DNA of 64,000 nucleotides from Echinicola vietnamensis DSM 17526 (GCF_000325705.1 NC_019904.1:2606001-2670000), one strand, 5' to 3'. Shown: positions 54,285 to 62,269, counted from the stretch's first letter. Notes: generated by a model from the letters alone, not told the origin. Translations and numbers: made by a program.

Positions 54285-54523
54285 AAGTCTGGAGACTTTT
54301 TCAGTTTTGGTCCAAGTCTTCAGACTTGGACCAAATGCGGATAGATTGCCAATTGCCCCATCTTACACTTCTTTAACCCGGCCGCTTTACCGTTCTACGG
54401 TTCCATAACTCAACAACCCTGCCATCCTATACGAGCCAAATAGGTGGTTTTACGGATTTTTTAGTTGTTTTTCACTCTGTTTTTGGTGGTAGAAGATTTT
54501 TATTTTGCAGAATCATTCTAAAA
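54226..54523. repeat. Duplicated segment, copy 1 (3' end of lysE and downstream)
   Basis: This segment recurs at 56215-56505 with scattered differences (for example GTTATTCTGGTGGTTTTTGG against GTCATCTTGGTAATTTTTGG at the left edge). It covers the last 19 codons of the LysE gene, a double hairpin, and about 190 bases of non-coding DNA including CTTTAACCCGGCCGCTTTACC. Confidence 0.85.
54283..54332. repeat. Double-hairpin repeat, copy A
   Basis: AAAAGTCT-GG-AGACTTTT followed by GGTCCAAGTCT-TC-AGACTTGGACC. It starts on the last two bases of the LysE stop codon. Probably an RNA 3' end or a REP-like element; three more copies lie at 56273, 62796 and 63936. Confidence 0.8.
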
Positions 54524-54633
54524 GTTCTATTTAAATCATAACGTGAGTTAGGACTAATAACCGTCATTCCGAACGTGAAGCTTGTTTTGCGGGAAGGAGC
54601 CGAAGGAATCTCCGAATTAGGAGAATATTAGTG

Positions 54634-54700
54634 GTAGGGCAAGGTTTTGCCTCAATTTTTGCCAGTGTTATGTCATGTGATGGTGTTATAGTCTCTTTAG
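54634..54700 (+). pseudogene. Remnant of a GG-leader peptide gene (3' end only)
   Basis: The frame reads VGQGFASIFASVMSCDGVIVSL, nearly the C-terminus of precursor 2 (LGFASSFASVMSCNGVYL). At DNA level TTTGCCAGTGTTATGTCATGT is shared with 55122-55142. Leader and start codon are absent, so this is the tail of a lost precursor gene. Confidence 0.7.
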
Positions 54701-54736
54701 GTATAAGAGTTTTGTTGTGTTCTAAATTTGAGAACC

Positions 54737-54870
54737 ATGAAGGTTAATGATAAAATTAGAAAACTGGGGGCAAGGAAATGTAGGTATATCGCATAATGGA
54801 TGATCTGAAGTTGTTTATGGAAAAAACATCCAATACTGTAAGGAGCGTTTTCCTAGAAAAAAATCCCTGA
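54737..54870 (+). pseudogene. Remnant of a small HTH gene
   Basis: After ATG 54737 the frame reads MKVNDKIRKLGARKCRYIA and stops. In another frame the sequence goes on as YRIMDDLKLFM and then EKTSNTVRSVFLEKNP, ending at 54870. This matches the plan of the intact HTH protein at 60163 (ARKLGIKERMVYNLLDDLRLT ... RSYCFLEKNL). It is a broken paralogue in the same position, upstream of a palindrome and a precursor. Confidence 0.6.
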
Positions 54871-54952
54871 TCCACTGCAAGGAAATTGCAGTGGATCAGG
54901 GATAAATTTAGCTTATCAATAAATCAATGTTTTACATTAAATTTTGCAAATT
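54863..54952 (+). promoter_or_regulatory. Conserved 5' block of precursor copy 2, with an 18-bp palindrome
   Basis: A perfect inverted repeat runs from 54863 to 54903: ATCCCTGATCCACTGCAA, centre GGAAA, and the reverse complement. The core ACTGCAAGGAAATTGCAGT recurs before precursors 1 and 3. It is followed by ATAAATTTAG, TTATCAATAAATCAATG and the sequence up to the ATG at 54953, shared by all three. It may be a regulator's operator or a leader hairpin. Confidence 0.65.
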
Positions 54953-55159
54953 ATGAAAGAGCTAAGTTTTGAAAGAATGGAGAGAATTAAGGGAGGAAAT
55001 AGATGTAGTAATTATGATAATGGTTTGGCTACTTTTGGGATGATCGTAGGTGCCGTAGGTTTGACTATGGCAACAGGTGGAGCAGGATTACTAGTTGCAG
55101 GTTTAGGTTTTGCCTCTAGTTTTGCCAGTGTTATGTCATGTAATGGTGTCTATTTATAG
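54953..55159 (+). CDS. Double-glycine leader peptide precursor (bacteriocin-like), copy 2
   Basis: A 68-residue precursor with leader MKELSFERMERIKGG and a 53-residue core starting NRCSNYDNGLATFG. The core is Gly/Ala-rich and hydrophobic, with two cysteines (positions 3 and 47 of the core), consistent with one disulfide. It would be cut after GG and exported by the C39 ABC transporter (57951). A hairpin follows at 55194. A start three codons upstream is possible but would break the shared leader. Confidence 0.83.
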   Translation: MKELSFERMERIKGGNRCSNYDNGLATFGMIVGAVGLTMATGGAGLLVAGLGFASSFASVMSCNGVYL

Positions 55160-55193
55160 GTTTTATTTGATTATTGAAATTAAACAATTAAAC

Positions 55194-55223
55194 AGATACA
55201 ATCTTTAAAATGGGATTGTATCT
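55194..55223 (+). terminator. Possible terminator after precursor copy 2
   Basis: A perfect 10-bp stem AGATACAATC / GATTGTATCT with a 10-base loop, 35 bases after the stop codon. The following T-tract is weak, so partial read-through to the small protein at 55258 is likely. Confidence 0.55.
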
Positions 55224-55257
55224 GGATATTAGTTTTACTGTAATTTGAAAAATAGTG

Positions 55258-55431
55258 ATGGAATTAGGCGATAAGACTAGAGGGCTGCTTATATTCATAT
55301 CCTTAATATCGATTGTGTTATGTTGGTATTACTATCTGAATAATAAGTTAATTCTTAGTACTGCAGTATTGGTATCGATAACGATGGTTTGTACAGCAAT
55401 CTCAATGTGGATGAGCATGCAAAGAAAATAA
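55258..55431 (+). CDS. Small two-helix membrane protein, candidate immunity protein
   Basis: A 57-residue protein MELGDKTRGLLIFISLISIVLCWYYYLNNKLILSTAVLVSITMVCTAISMWMSMQRK with two hydrophobic segments and a short polar turn. It follows precursor 2 by about 100 bases, the position where class II bacteriocin immunity genes often sit. No family recognised; the immunity role is inference. Confidence 0.5.
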   Translation: MELGDKTRGLLIFISLISIVLCWYYYLNNKLILSTAVLVSITMVCTAISMWMSMQRK

Positions 55432-55548
55432 CACTGACTAATTTTACCATTAGTTTTGAGCAAATGATGGGGTAACTTTATGATTTATGACGAATTGTGG
55501 CCCTTATGATTTTTAGAAGATAGTGTTTTTGATATAAGTACTTAAATT

Positions 55549-55758
55549 ATGAAGCCCCATACTACCCACTTTCTAAAGATGAGTTTTAGTTATCCTTGTA
55601 TCCTGGTGGGTACAGTCTTTTCCAGGATGGCGGTGGGAGGGAAGATACCAGGATTTGATATCCTCGTCTATGTAGTTTGGGGTTTCATTGCTTTTGCCTA
55701 TGCTAGGGAAGTGGTTGTCTATATGAAAAAGAGGAAATCCGAAGTAGATAATTCCTGA
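55549..55758 (+). CDS. Small membrane protein, unknown function
   Basis: A 69-residue protein with two hydrophobic segments (SFSYPCILVGTVFSRMAVGG and FDILVYVVWGFIAFAYAREVVVY) and a basic tail (MKKRKSE). It sits between two accessory genes on the same strand. A second immunity candidate by size and position; no family recognised. Confidence 0.5.
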   Translation: MKPHTTHFLKMSFSYPCILVGTVFSRMAVGGKIPGFDILVYVVWGFIAFAYAREVVVYMKKRKSEVDNS

Positions 55759-55882
55759 GGATTTGGCATTGGTAAGTTTTTGTAAAATTTGAAGCGATAC
55801 AGTTAAGTGGATCTCTATAATAAAACTTTGGGGTCAAGCGGTTGTTGAATACATGTTTAATAACCAGTTCTGTTTATTTCTT

Positions 55883-56227
55883 ATGAAACCATTCTTGATC
55901 TTACTGGGCTATTCCTTGGCGCTATATCTCGCCACGCTATTGCTGATCGACTTTGAGGGGATACTGCTGAACGAAATGCTAAATGAGGATGCGCTTGAAC
56001 TGTCATTTAAGGAAGTCCAGGCGGCCATCGACGAGATGCTGTATTGGAACAGGTTCAGTGCGCTGTTTGCCTTTCTGATGTTTACAGTTAAATGTTTTTT
56101 GGTGGCCGTGGTGCTCTATGCAGGACTGTTCTTTACCGATCGGCACAAGGAGGTAAGGCTGGGGACGCTTTTTGGTATTGCGGTATATGCGGAAGTGGTT
56201 TTTGTGATCGCAGGGTCATCTTGGTAA
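55883..56227 (+). pseudogene. Truncated copy of the 61639 membrane protein, fused to duplicated lysE 3' sequence
   Basis: From ATG 55883 the product is MKPFLILLGYSLALYLATLLLIDFEGILLNEM and so on, near-identical to the first 110 residues of the 209-residue protein at 61639. At about 56214 the homology stops abruptly (VFVIAG, then SSW and a stop). The next bases are the duplicated end of the LysE gene. The C-terminal half with two or three membrane segments is missing, so it is probably non-functional. Confidence 0.8.
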
Positions 56228-56505
56228 TTTTTGGCATAAGGCTGTTGTGGTATGCAGTGAGTAAGTCTAGGTAAAAGTCTGGAGACTTTTTTCAGTTAGG
56301 GGTCCACGTCTAAAGACGTGGACCGAATGCGGATAGATTGCCAATTGCCCCATCTTAGACTTCTTTAACCCGGCCGCTTTACCGTTCTACGGTTCCATAA
56401 CTCAACAACCCTGCCATCCTATACGAGCCAAATAGGTGGTTTTATGGATTTTTTAGTTGTTTTTTACTCTGTTTTTGGTGGTAGAAGATTTTTATTTTGC
56501 AGAAT
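56215..56505. repeat. Duplicated segment, copy 2
   Basis: The partner of 54226-54523, with a few substitutions and small indels. It includes double-hairpin copy B and ends where the glycosyltransferase upstream region begins. Its left edge is the fusion point with the truncated 61639-like gene. Confidence 0.85.
56273..56324. repeat. Double-hairpin repeat, copy B, with compensatory changes
   Basis: AAAAGTCT-GG-AGACTTTT, then GGTCCACGTCT-AA-AGACGTGGACC. Relative to copy A the stem pair A-T became C-G on both arms, so pairing is kept; the loop changed from TC to AA. Confidence 0.8.
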
Positions 56506-56540
56506 TATTTGAAGTAAATAGGTGTGAAAAATTTTTAGAT

Positions 56541-57929
56541 ATGGATGATGGTAAAAGCATTTTTGAGGCAAAAAATATAAATAAGAGGGTAAACAACGGG
56601 GAGGAAAAGTCTATTTTTCTAGATCCTTTCCCTGCTATGGGGCATATAAATGCTTTTCTTAATCTTGCCAAGTGGCTGCTAAGTCAGGGATTTCGCCCTG
56701 TATTTTTGATCAGTCAAGAATATGAAGGTAAAGTGAGACAGGAAGGATTTGCCCGCTACGTGGTGGCTCCGATGTTATTAATCCCCGCTAAATCCGAAAG
56801 AAAGCAAAAAGGAGCACTTAGGTTTTTTCTTGACAATCTCTACAAAGGAAGAGATAAAGTTGCAAGAGACTATATGCTAAAAACGAAAGAAACGTACAAA
56901 AAGGCTTTTAGGGAAGAAAATTGTAAGCAAGTATTGCTTGATATTCATTATATATCCAAGGCAATATTTTACCATTTTAGCGGATTGGAAGTAAATCAGG
57001 TGGCTACAGCTATGCTTCCCTTTAAGCATTCAAAATCTCCACCCTTCCAATCCTCCCATGTTCCCGGTAAGGGAGTGATTTCATCCATTGGGATATCGGC
57101 TTTATGGAGACTGAACAGGATGAAGCGGGATATACAAAATTCCATCGGTTACATTTTGAGTCTGGGGCAGACAGATCTAAATATCATGCTGAAAACTTTT
57201 ACCCAGCGTCGGTATGCATTTGATCGCAATAGGGCATTGGGCTGGGGAATAAAAGGGATGTCAACAGTGGCTACCTATCCCAAATCCTTTGATTTGGTGG
57301 ATTTATAGCGAAATATATGATGTGTTTTATTTGGATGAGCTGCCCTGTCCTGCAGATAAGGTTATCCAAGAACCTCGTCTTGTAAGCATTATTAATCAAA
57401 AAAAAGCAGAGAAAAAGAAGTTGGTTTACTGCTCACTGGGTACAGTGACCAGAGAATTTCAGCGGGATTGTGAGGTGTTTTTTAATAAGGTACTTAAAGG
57501 TGCCCAAGAAAATACCCAACTCCATTTTATACTGAATGTGGGTAAACATTTTGATGTCCATAAGTTGGATCCTTTGCCTGGCAACGTGTCAGTTTTTGAT
57601 AAGGTAGAGCAGCACAGCCTCCTGAAGGAAGTGGATGTGATGATCAACCACGGCGGGATCAATTCCATCAAAGAGTGTATTGTTAATGAGGTGCCCATGC
57701 TTGTTTATCCCCTGTCGCCATATTGGGACCAGCCAGGGTAGTGAAGTGCGGTTTGGGGCTCAAGGGAAATATTCGCAAAGATAGTTTCCGACGGCTCTTG
57801 GGTAAACTGGATACCCTATTCCGAAACCTTCACCTGTATCGTTCAAATATCAGGGCTTTCCTTGGGCAGGTAGATCAAGATAAAAGAGAAAGTATCAACA
57901 GGTTAATTGACCTGTTAAAAGATGAATAA
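56541..57929 (+). pseudogene. UDP-glycosyltransferase (MGT/UGT, GT1-like) with two frameshifts
   Basis: Three consecutive frames make one GT1-like enzyme. Frame 1 (56541-57308) has SIFLDPFPAMGHINAFLNLAKWLLSQGF, the N-terminal acceptor domain. Frame 2 (57289-57741) has KLVYCSLGTVT and the donor-binding MINHGGINSIKECIVNEVPMLVYPLSPYWDQPG. Frame 3 (57723-57929) has ARVVKCGLGLKGN onward to the end. The second break follows DQPG, where family members read on with NAARVV; CCAGGG lies at the join, so a deletion between short direct repeats is possible. It may once have glycosylated the peptides. Confidence 0.75.
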
Positions 57930-57950
57930 AAGATTTTTTTTAAACCCAAG

Positions 57951-60155
57951 ATGACAATGAAAAGAACTATTAATGAACTACGGAAAATCCATGTCCAACA
58001 GCTGGGGGAGTACTCCTGTGGACTGGCATGTCTGAGCTCCCTTTCAGCATACTATGAGGGAAGTATCTCCCAAGAGAAGCTGCGGGAATCCAGTGGTACC
58101 ACGATCAATGGAACCACTATGCTGGGACTTTTACAAGCAGCCGAGAAAATTGGCTTTGAAGCGAAAGGCTTTGAGGCGGATGTGGATAGCCTTAAGGGAC
58201 TTTCCGAGCCGGTGATACTCCATGTGGTGATGGATGGAAAGCAAGAGCATTTTGTGATCAGTTATGGATTATTGGAGGACCGTTTTGTGCTGGGTGATCC
58301 TGCCAAGGGGATTTTGATGTATCCGGAAAATGAGCTGGAGGCGATATGGCAATCCAAGGCCTTGCTGAAGATCGTCCCTGGAGCGAACTTCCAAACCCAT
58401 AAGATAGACAAAAGAAACCGATGGAGGTGGTTTAAGGAATTGATTAAGGAGGATATTCCTATTCTTACGGTTGCCATGACCTTGGGGATACTGATGGCTC
58501 TGGCAGGATTGTCCACCGCTATTTTTTCGCAAAAGCTGATCGACGATTTTTTGCCCAATATGGAAACGGAAAAGATCGCAATAGGATTTGCTGCTTTGGC
58601 TCTGCTGCTAGGGTTAAGGGCTTTGTTGGGGTATATACAAGGGGTTTTTATGGCCAGGCAGGGAAAGGAACTTAATATTCGGCTAGTAAAATCCTTTGTC
58701 CAAAAGATCATCCGCCTGCCGATCCCAGTCCTGAACGGTTACAGTACGGGAGATCTGGTGGCACGGATGAATGACTCCATGCGGATCCGGAAGACGGTAG
58801 CCCTGCTGACCGGGAATGTCGCCATCAATGTATTGGTGGTGCTTGTTTCCATGGGATATATTTTTCACCTCTCCTGGCCCATTGGATTGGTCTGTCTTGT
58901 TGGCCTGGTTTTCTTTACAGTAGTGGGGATTCGCTTTCATAAACCTATCCTAACGTTCCAAAAAGAAGTAATGCAGGCACATAGCCAAAATGAGGCCCAA
59001 TACCTCGAATCGCTGACGGGAATCCATACGGTGAGGTCTTATAGCAAGGAAGAGGTGTTTAAAGAGCGGATCAATATGGTCTACGAACTGTACCAAGGAA
59101 AAAGCTATGATTTGGCCATTGTGGCGAATAGGTTCGGCTTCTTTACCCAACTGGTATCGGCGGTATTCCTGAGCCTGATGTTTGCACTTGGTGTATGGAT
59201 GATCCTAGAGGGACACCTGTTACTCGGTGAACTGATGGCGGTGCTGACAGTAGGGGGAGGCATCATTCCCGGCGCAGCTTCCCTGATCATCGCCAATATC
59301 CAACTTCAGGAAGCTAAGGTGGCTTTTGACAGGCTGTACGAAATAGCATCCCTGGAAAAGGAAAATCCAGGGAAAGATTTTGGATCCAAAGAAAAACATT
59401 CTACTAAAAGTGACCACCAATTGACCCTGGAAGAGGTATCTTTTAGGTTCCCGGGACAAAAAGCGATTTTAAACAATATAAATTTCTCCCTGGGACAGGG
59501 CGAAATGTTGGCCCTTTTTGGCCAGGTAGGTTCAGGGAAAACCACGCTGGTCAACCTGCTACAGGGGTTTTATATGCCTGAGAAGGGATGCCTTAAAATT
59601 GGGGACAAGCCGATGGATTCATGGCTTATGGAGCACTGGAGGAAGCAGGTGGCGGTGGTATCCCAGACCGAAAAGATATTTAACACCACGATACTGGACA
59701 ATATCTGCCTGAGCCATGATGTGGAAGAATGGCGACGTTGCGGGGAGTTTTTAAACCAGAGTGGGCTGGAAAGGTTTTTTGGGCAGTTTGATCAAGGGGT
59801 GATGACCCTGTGTGGAGAAAATGGCAGAAACCTCAGTGGAGGCCAGCGGCAGCTGGTGGCCATTTCCAGGGCACTCTACAAACAGCCGAAGTTCCTGGTA
59901 CTGGACGAAGCCACTTCGGCGATGGATTTCGATACGGAGCGGTAGCTATTGCTGCTGCTGAAAAGAGTCATGTACGGCCACGGGATGGGGGTAGTGCTGG
60001 TCACCCACTGGGTAGGGCTGGCAAAGCAAGCGGACAGGATACTGATCCTCAAACAGGGAAGCATTACCGGAGAGGGAGCCCATGAAGCACTCGTTCGGGG
60101 AAATAACGAATATGCAAAAGCCTACCAACAGATCATCAGCGAAACCATTAAATAA
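57951..60155 (+). pseudogene. Peptidase C39-containing bacteriocin ABC exporter with an in-frame amber stop
   Basis: The first 664 codons (57951-59945) form a C39 domain (QLGEYSCGLACL with Cys23, His100 in EHFVIS, Asp116 in LGDPAKG), a transmembrane domain (about 165-430) and an ABC domain: Walker A FGQVGSGKTTL, signature NLSGGQRQLVAISRAL and Walker B FLVLDEATSAMD. A TAG at 59943-59945 follows DTER. The same frame goes on as LLLLLKRVMYGHGMGVVLVTHWVGLAKQADRILILKQGSI to 60155, which includes the H-loop. Read-through, suppression or error would restore it; otherwise the ATPase lacks its switch His. No HlyD-type partner is visible. Confidence 0.85.
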
Positions 60156-60162
60156 CGGCACC

Positions 60163-60375
60163 ATGGGAGGACTGAAATACTACGAAAGAACAAAGCTCCT
60201 TATAGAGCTGATCGAAAAAAAGAAAACGGGAAGACCTGGAGAACTGGCCCGAAAGCTGGGCATAAAAGAAAGAATGGTTTATAACCTACTGGACGATTTG
60301 CGTTTGACGCTGGGGCAAGAAATCAGTTACTGCAAAGAGCAAAGAAGTTACTGTTTCCTAGAAAAAAATCTCTGA
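60163..60375 (+). CDS. Small HTH (winged-helix-like) protein
   Basis: A 70-residue protein from ATG 60163 (MGGLKYYERTKLLIELIEKKKTGRPGELARKLGIKERMVYNLLDDLRLTLGQEISYC). It has an HTH core (GRPGELARKLGIKERMVYNLLDDL) and a wing-like C-terminus. It starts 8 bases after the exporter frame and ends next to the palindrome of precursor 3, so it is a good candidate for the palindrome's regulator (inference). A broken paralogue lies at 54737. Confidence 0.75.
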   Translation: MGGLKYYERTKLLIELIEKKKTGRPGELARKLGIKERMVYNLLDDLRLTLGQEISYCKEQRSYCFLEKNL

Positions 60376-60453
60376 CTGCAAGGAAATTACAGTGAAGTGG
60401 GTATAAATTGGGTTTATCAATAAATCAATGTTTTACATTAAATTTTGTAAATT
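60375..60453 (+). promoter_or_regulatory. Conserved 5' block of precursor copy 3
   Basis: ACTGCAAGGAAATTACAGT (60375-60393) matches the palindromes of copies 1 and 2 with one mismatched pair. Then come TATAAATTGGG, TTATCAATAAATCAATG and the shared sequence up to the ATG at 60454. The palindrome starts at the last base of the HTH gene's stop. Confidence 0.6.
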
Positions 60454-60600
60454 ATGAAAGAGCTAAGTTTTGAGAGAATGGAGAGTGTTAGGGGGGGAGG
60501 AAATGCTAGGTGTTTTTTCGCAATTCCACTGTTTTTGGCTAGTCATATGCCTTTTATGCAGAGTGGAAGTAGCCTATGGTATGCATGTGAGAATACTTAA
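60454..60600 (+). CDS. Double-glycine leader peptide precursor (bacteriocin-like), copy 3
   Basis: A 48-residue precursor with leader MKELSFERMESVRGG and a short core (GNARCFFAIPLFLASHMPFMQSGSSLWYACENT). The core is hydrophobic and aromatic rather than Gly/Ala-rich, but again has two cysteines, near the N- and C-terminus. The shared leader and 5' block make it the same system. It lies 33 bases before precursor 4, so the two are likely co-transcribed and might act as a pair. Confidence 0.78.
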   Translation: MKELSFERMESVRGGGNARCFFAIPLFLASHMPFMQSGSSLWYACENT

Positions 60601-60633
60601 TTTATATCTAAAATCAACTTAAAACTTAAAATT

Positions 60634-60810
60634 ATGAAATCTATTTCCATTCAAAAAATGTCTGAAATTAAAGGAGGGGATAATTATTCAAATAGAACAT
60701 GCTCTCGATTAGGAGGTGTTGCATTTCTAGCTGCAGTAGGGCAACAGTGGGCTGCAACGCTTGGGATAACAGCTGCTGCAGCTGCTGGTGGATGTTTTGA
60801 TTACTGGTAA
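60634..60810 (+). CDS. Double-glycine leader peptide precursor (bacteriocin-like), copy 4
   Basis: A 58-residue precursor with a diverged leader MKSISIQKMSEIKGG and core DNYSNRTCSRLGGVAFLAAVG, then QQWAATLGITAAAAAGGCFDYW. The core is Ala/Gly-rich with two cysteines at similar positions. Leader plan M-K-x-[LI]-S-[FI]-x-x-M-x-x-[VI]-[KR]-G-G matches copies 1-3. Confidence 0.78.
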   Translation: MKSISIQKMSEIKGGDNYSNRTCSRLGGVAFLAAVGQQWAATLGITAAAAAGGCFDYW

Positions 60811-60856
60811 GCTTTAATGTCGCTCAATGGCAACTGAATAATAACTGGATTTTTCT

Positions 60857-60895
60857 CACTACGATGTTCTGTTTTTAGAAAATAGTATCGTAGTG
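60857..60895 (+). terminator. Possible terminator after precursor 4
   Basis: CACTACGAT (60857-60865) pairs with ATCGTAGTG (60887-60895), followed by GGGAATTTTATCTTT. A moderate hairpin, 47 bases after the stop codon. Confidence 0.5.
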
Positions 60896-60994
60896 GGGAA
60901 TTTTATCTTTAGTAAAACAATTGAAAATCAATCGTGTATAACTGTAATTCTGATGTTTGGTTATCAATAATGTTAGAGTAAATATGTTAAATCT

Positions 60995-61198
60995 ATGAAA
61001 GTGTATATAAGCTTTACAATTAAAATCATAAAACTGTTCATTAACCTTTTCGCAGCAGGATACCTGTTTTATCTTGGTTATTTGCATATGGACGATATTC
61101 CAAATGGAGAAATTTTATTTCGCTCCAATTTAATTCTAGGAATAATTTGTTTGGGCTTTTTCTTTCGAGAATTAAAAAGCGTCAGACAGCGTCAATAA
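60995..61198 (+). CDS. Small two-helix membrane protein, candidate immunity protein
   Basis: A 67-residue protein with two membrane segments (IIKLFINLFAAGYLFYLGYL and SNLILGIICLGFFF) and a charged loop containing NGE. It resembles the protein at 63005 (shared plan IKIxKxxxxxxAxxYLxYLxxxHxDDxxNGExxF). It follows precursors 3 and 4, which supports an immunity role; not proven. Confidence 0.6.
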   Translation: MKVYISFTIKIIKLFINLFAAGYLFYLGYLHMDDIPNGEILFRSNLILGIICLGFFFRELKSVRQRQ

Positions 61199-61638
61199 CT
61201 CCTCTTTAAGTGTTGACTTGAGGATTTGTTGATAAAAAAATACTCCTTTAGGTACATGAGAATGATTAGTGGTGATTTTATGATGCCATGTACTCCGTTG
61301 CTATTTCTTGTGATCGTAAAAGGATATATCATATCAATATTAATCTTGTTTTGACTTTCTTGTCTCTGGTATTATTGGGGAATTTTCTTTCAGATGATTA
61401 CCTATTTGGTGGTGACACAGTCTGTTTTTTTTAGTTGTTAAAGTCCTTATTGTTCTAAACTGGATGAAAAAAGTTGCGAAATCCGCGAGAATTAGAGTCA
61501 AAGTCATTTAGTTAAGCGAGGGGAGGGAATAGTCACCCTAAACAGAGCCAAATGGTATGACCCTGTACTTCACTCCGCTCGGTCTGACATCTCCGGAGAT
61601 TAGTTAATCTAAAAGATATTGAAGTTAGAATTATCAGT
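61199..61638. other. Gene-free stretch within the island
   Basis: 440 bases with no credible gene. A 32-codon frame from about 61257 has no supporting features. CTGACATCTCCGGAGATTAG at about 61586 forms a short palindrome. Nothing else recognised. Confidence 0.4.
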
Positions 61639-62268
61639 ATGAAACCATTTTTGATTTTATTGGGCTATTCATTGGCTTTATATGTAGCAACACTTTTGTT
61701 GATTGATTTTGAGGGGATGCTGCTGAACGAAATGCTAAATGAGGATGCGCTTGAACTGTCATTTAAGGAAGTCCAGGCGGCCATCGACGAGATGCTGTAT
61801 TGGAACAGGTTCAGTGCGCTGTTTGCCTTTCTGATGTTTACAGTTAAATGTTTTTTGGTGGCAGTAGTGTTGTATGCAGGGCTGTTCTTTACCGATCGGC
61901 ACAAGGAGGTAAGGCTGGGGACGCTTTTTGGTATTGCGGTATATGCGGAAGTGGTTTTTGTGATCGCAGGACTGGTAAAGCTGGTGTTCGTATCGGCTTA
62001 TGACCTCAGCTATCAGGAGTTTGCCACATTTTATCCCTTGTCCTTACTCAACTTGTTCGATTTAGAAAATATTAATCCTGTTTTCAATTATCCACTCCAG
62101 TTGGTGAATGCGTTTGAGCTGGTCTATGTGTTCGTATTGGTGTATTTGGTAAAGGAGGAGCTGGAACTGAGCATGCCGAGGAGTTCCAACATTGTCTTGG
62201 TATCTTATGGGACGGCACTGTTTTGCTGGGTGGTGTTTGTCGTTTTTATCACCCTGAACATGTCCTGA
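61639..62268 (+). CDS. Polytopic membrane protein, partner of the thioredoxin-like protein
   Basis: A 209-residue protein with about five transmembrane segments (for example MKPFLILLGYSLALYVATLLLI, FSALFAFLMFTVKCFLVAVVLYAGLFF, GIAVYAEVVFVIAGLVKLVFV, FELVYVFVLVYL, YGTALFCWVVFVVFITL) and an acidic loop after the first. No family recognised; a DoxX/MauE-like electron carrier is not supported by motifs. It ends 1 base before the TlpA-like gene. Its first 110 codons exist again at 55883; the first 73 bases differ at many synonymous sites, the next 250 are nearly identical. Confidence 0.75.
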   Translation: MKPFLILLGYSLALYVATLLLIDFEGMLLNEMLNEDALELSFKEVQAAIDEMLYWNRFSALFAFLMFTVKCFLVAVVLYAGLFFTDRHKEVRLGTLFGIAVYAEVVFVIAGLVKLVFVSAYDLSYQEFATFYPLSLLNLFDLENINPVFNYPLQLVNAFELVYVFVLVYLVKEELELSMPRSSNIVLVSYGTALFCWVVFVVFITLNMS

Positions 62269-62269
62269 T

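Noticed and set aside
54541..54635. Segment GTCATTCCGAACGTGAA...GGAATCTCC as a gene-linked element
   Set aside because: It looks like a common intergenic palindromic repeat of bacteria; nothing ties it to the precursor system.
60475..60500. A possible G7 frameshift site in precursor 3
   Set aside because: The GGGGGGG run after the leader could invite slippage, but the frame as read gives a complete core with both cysteines and a normal stop, so no frameshift is needed.
61257..61355. A 32-codon frame starting MRMISGDFMM
   Set aside because: Too short, with no leader motif, no hydrophobic pattern beyond chance and no conserved upstream block.
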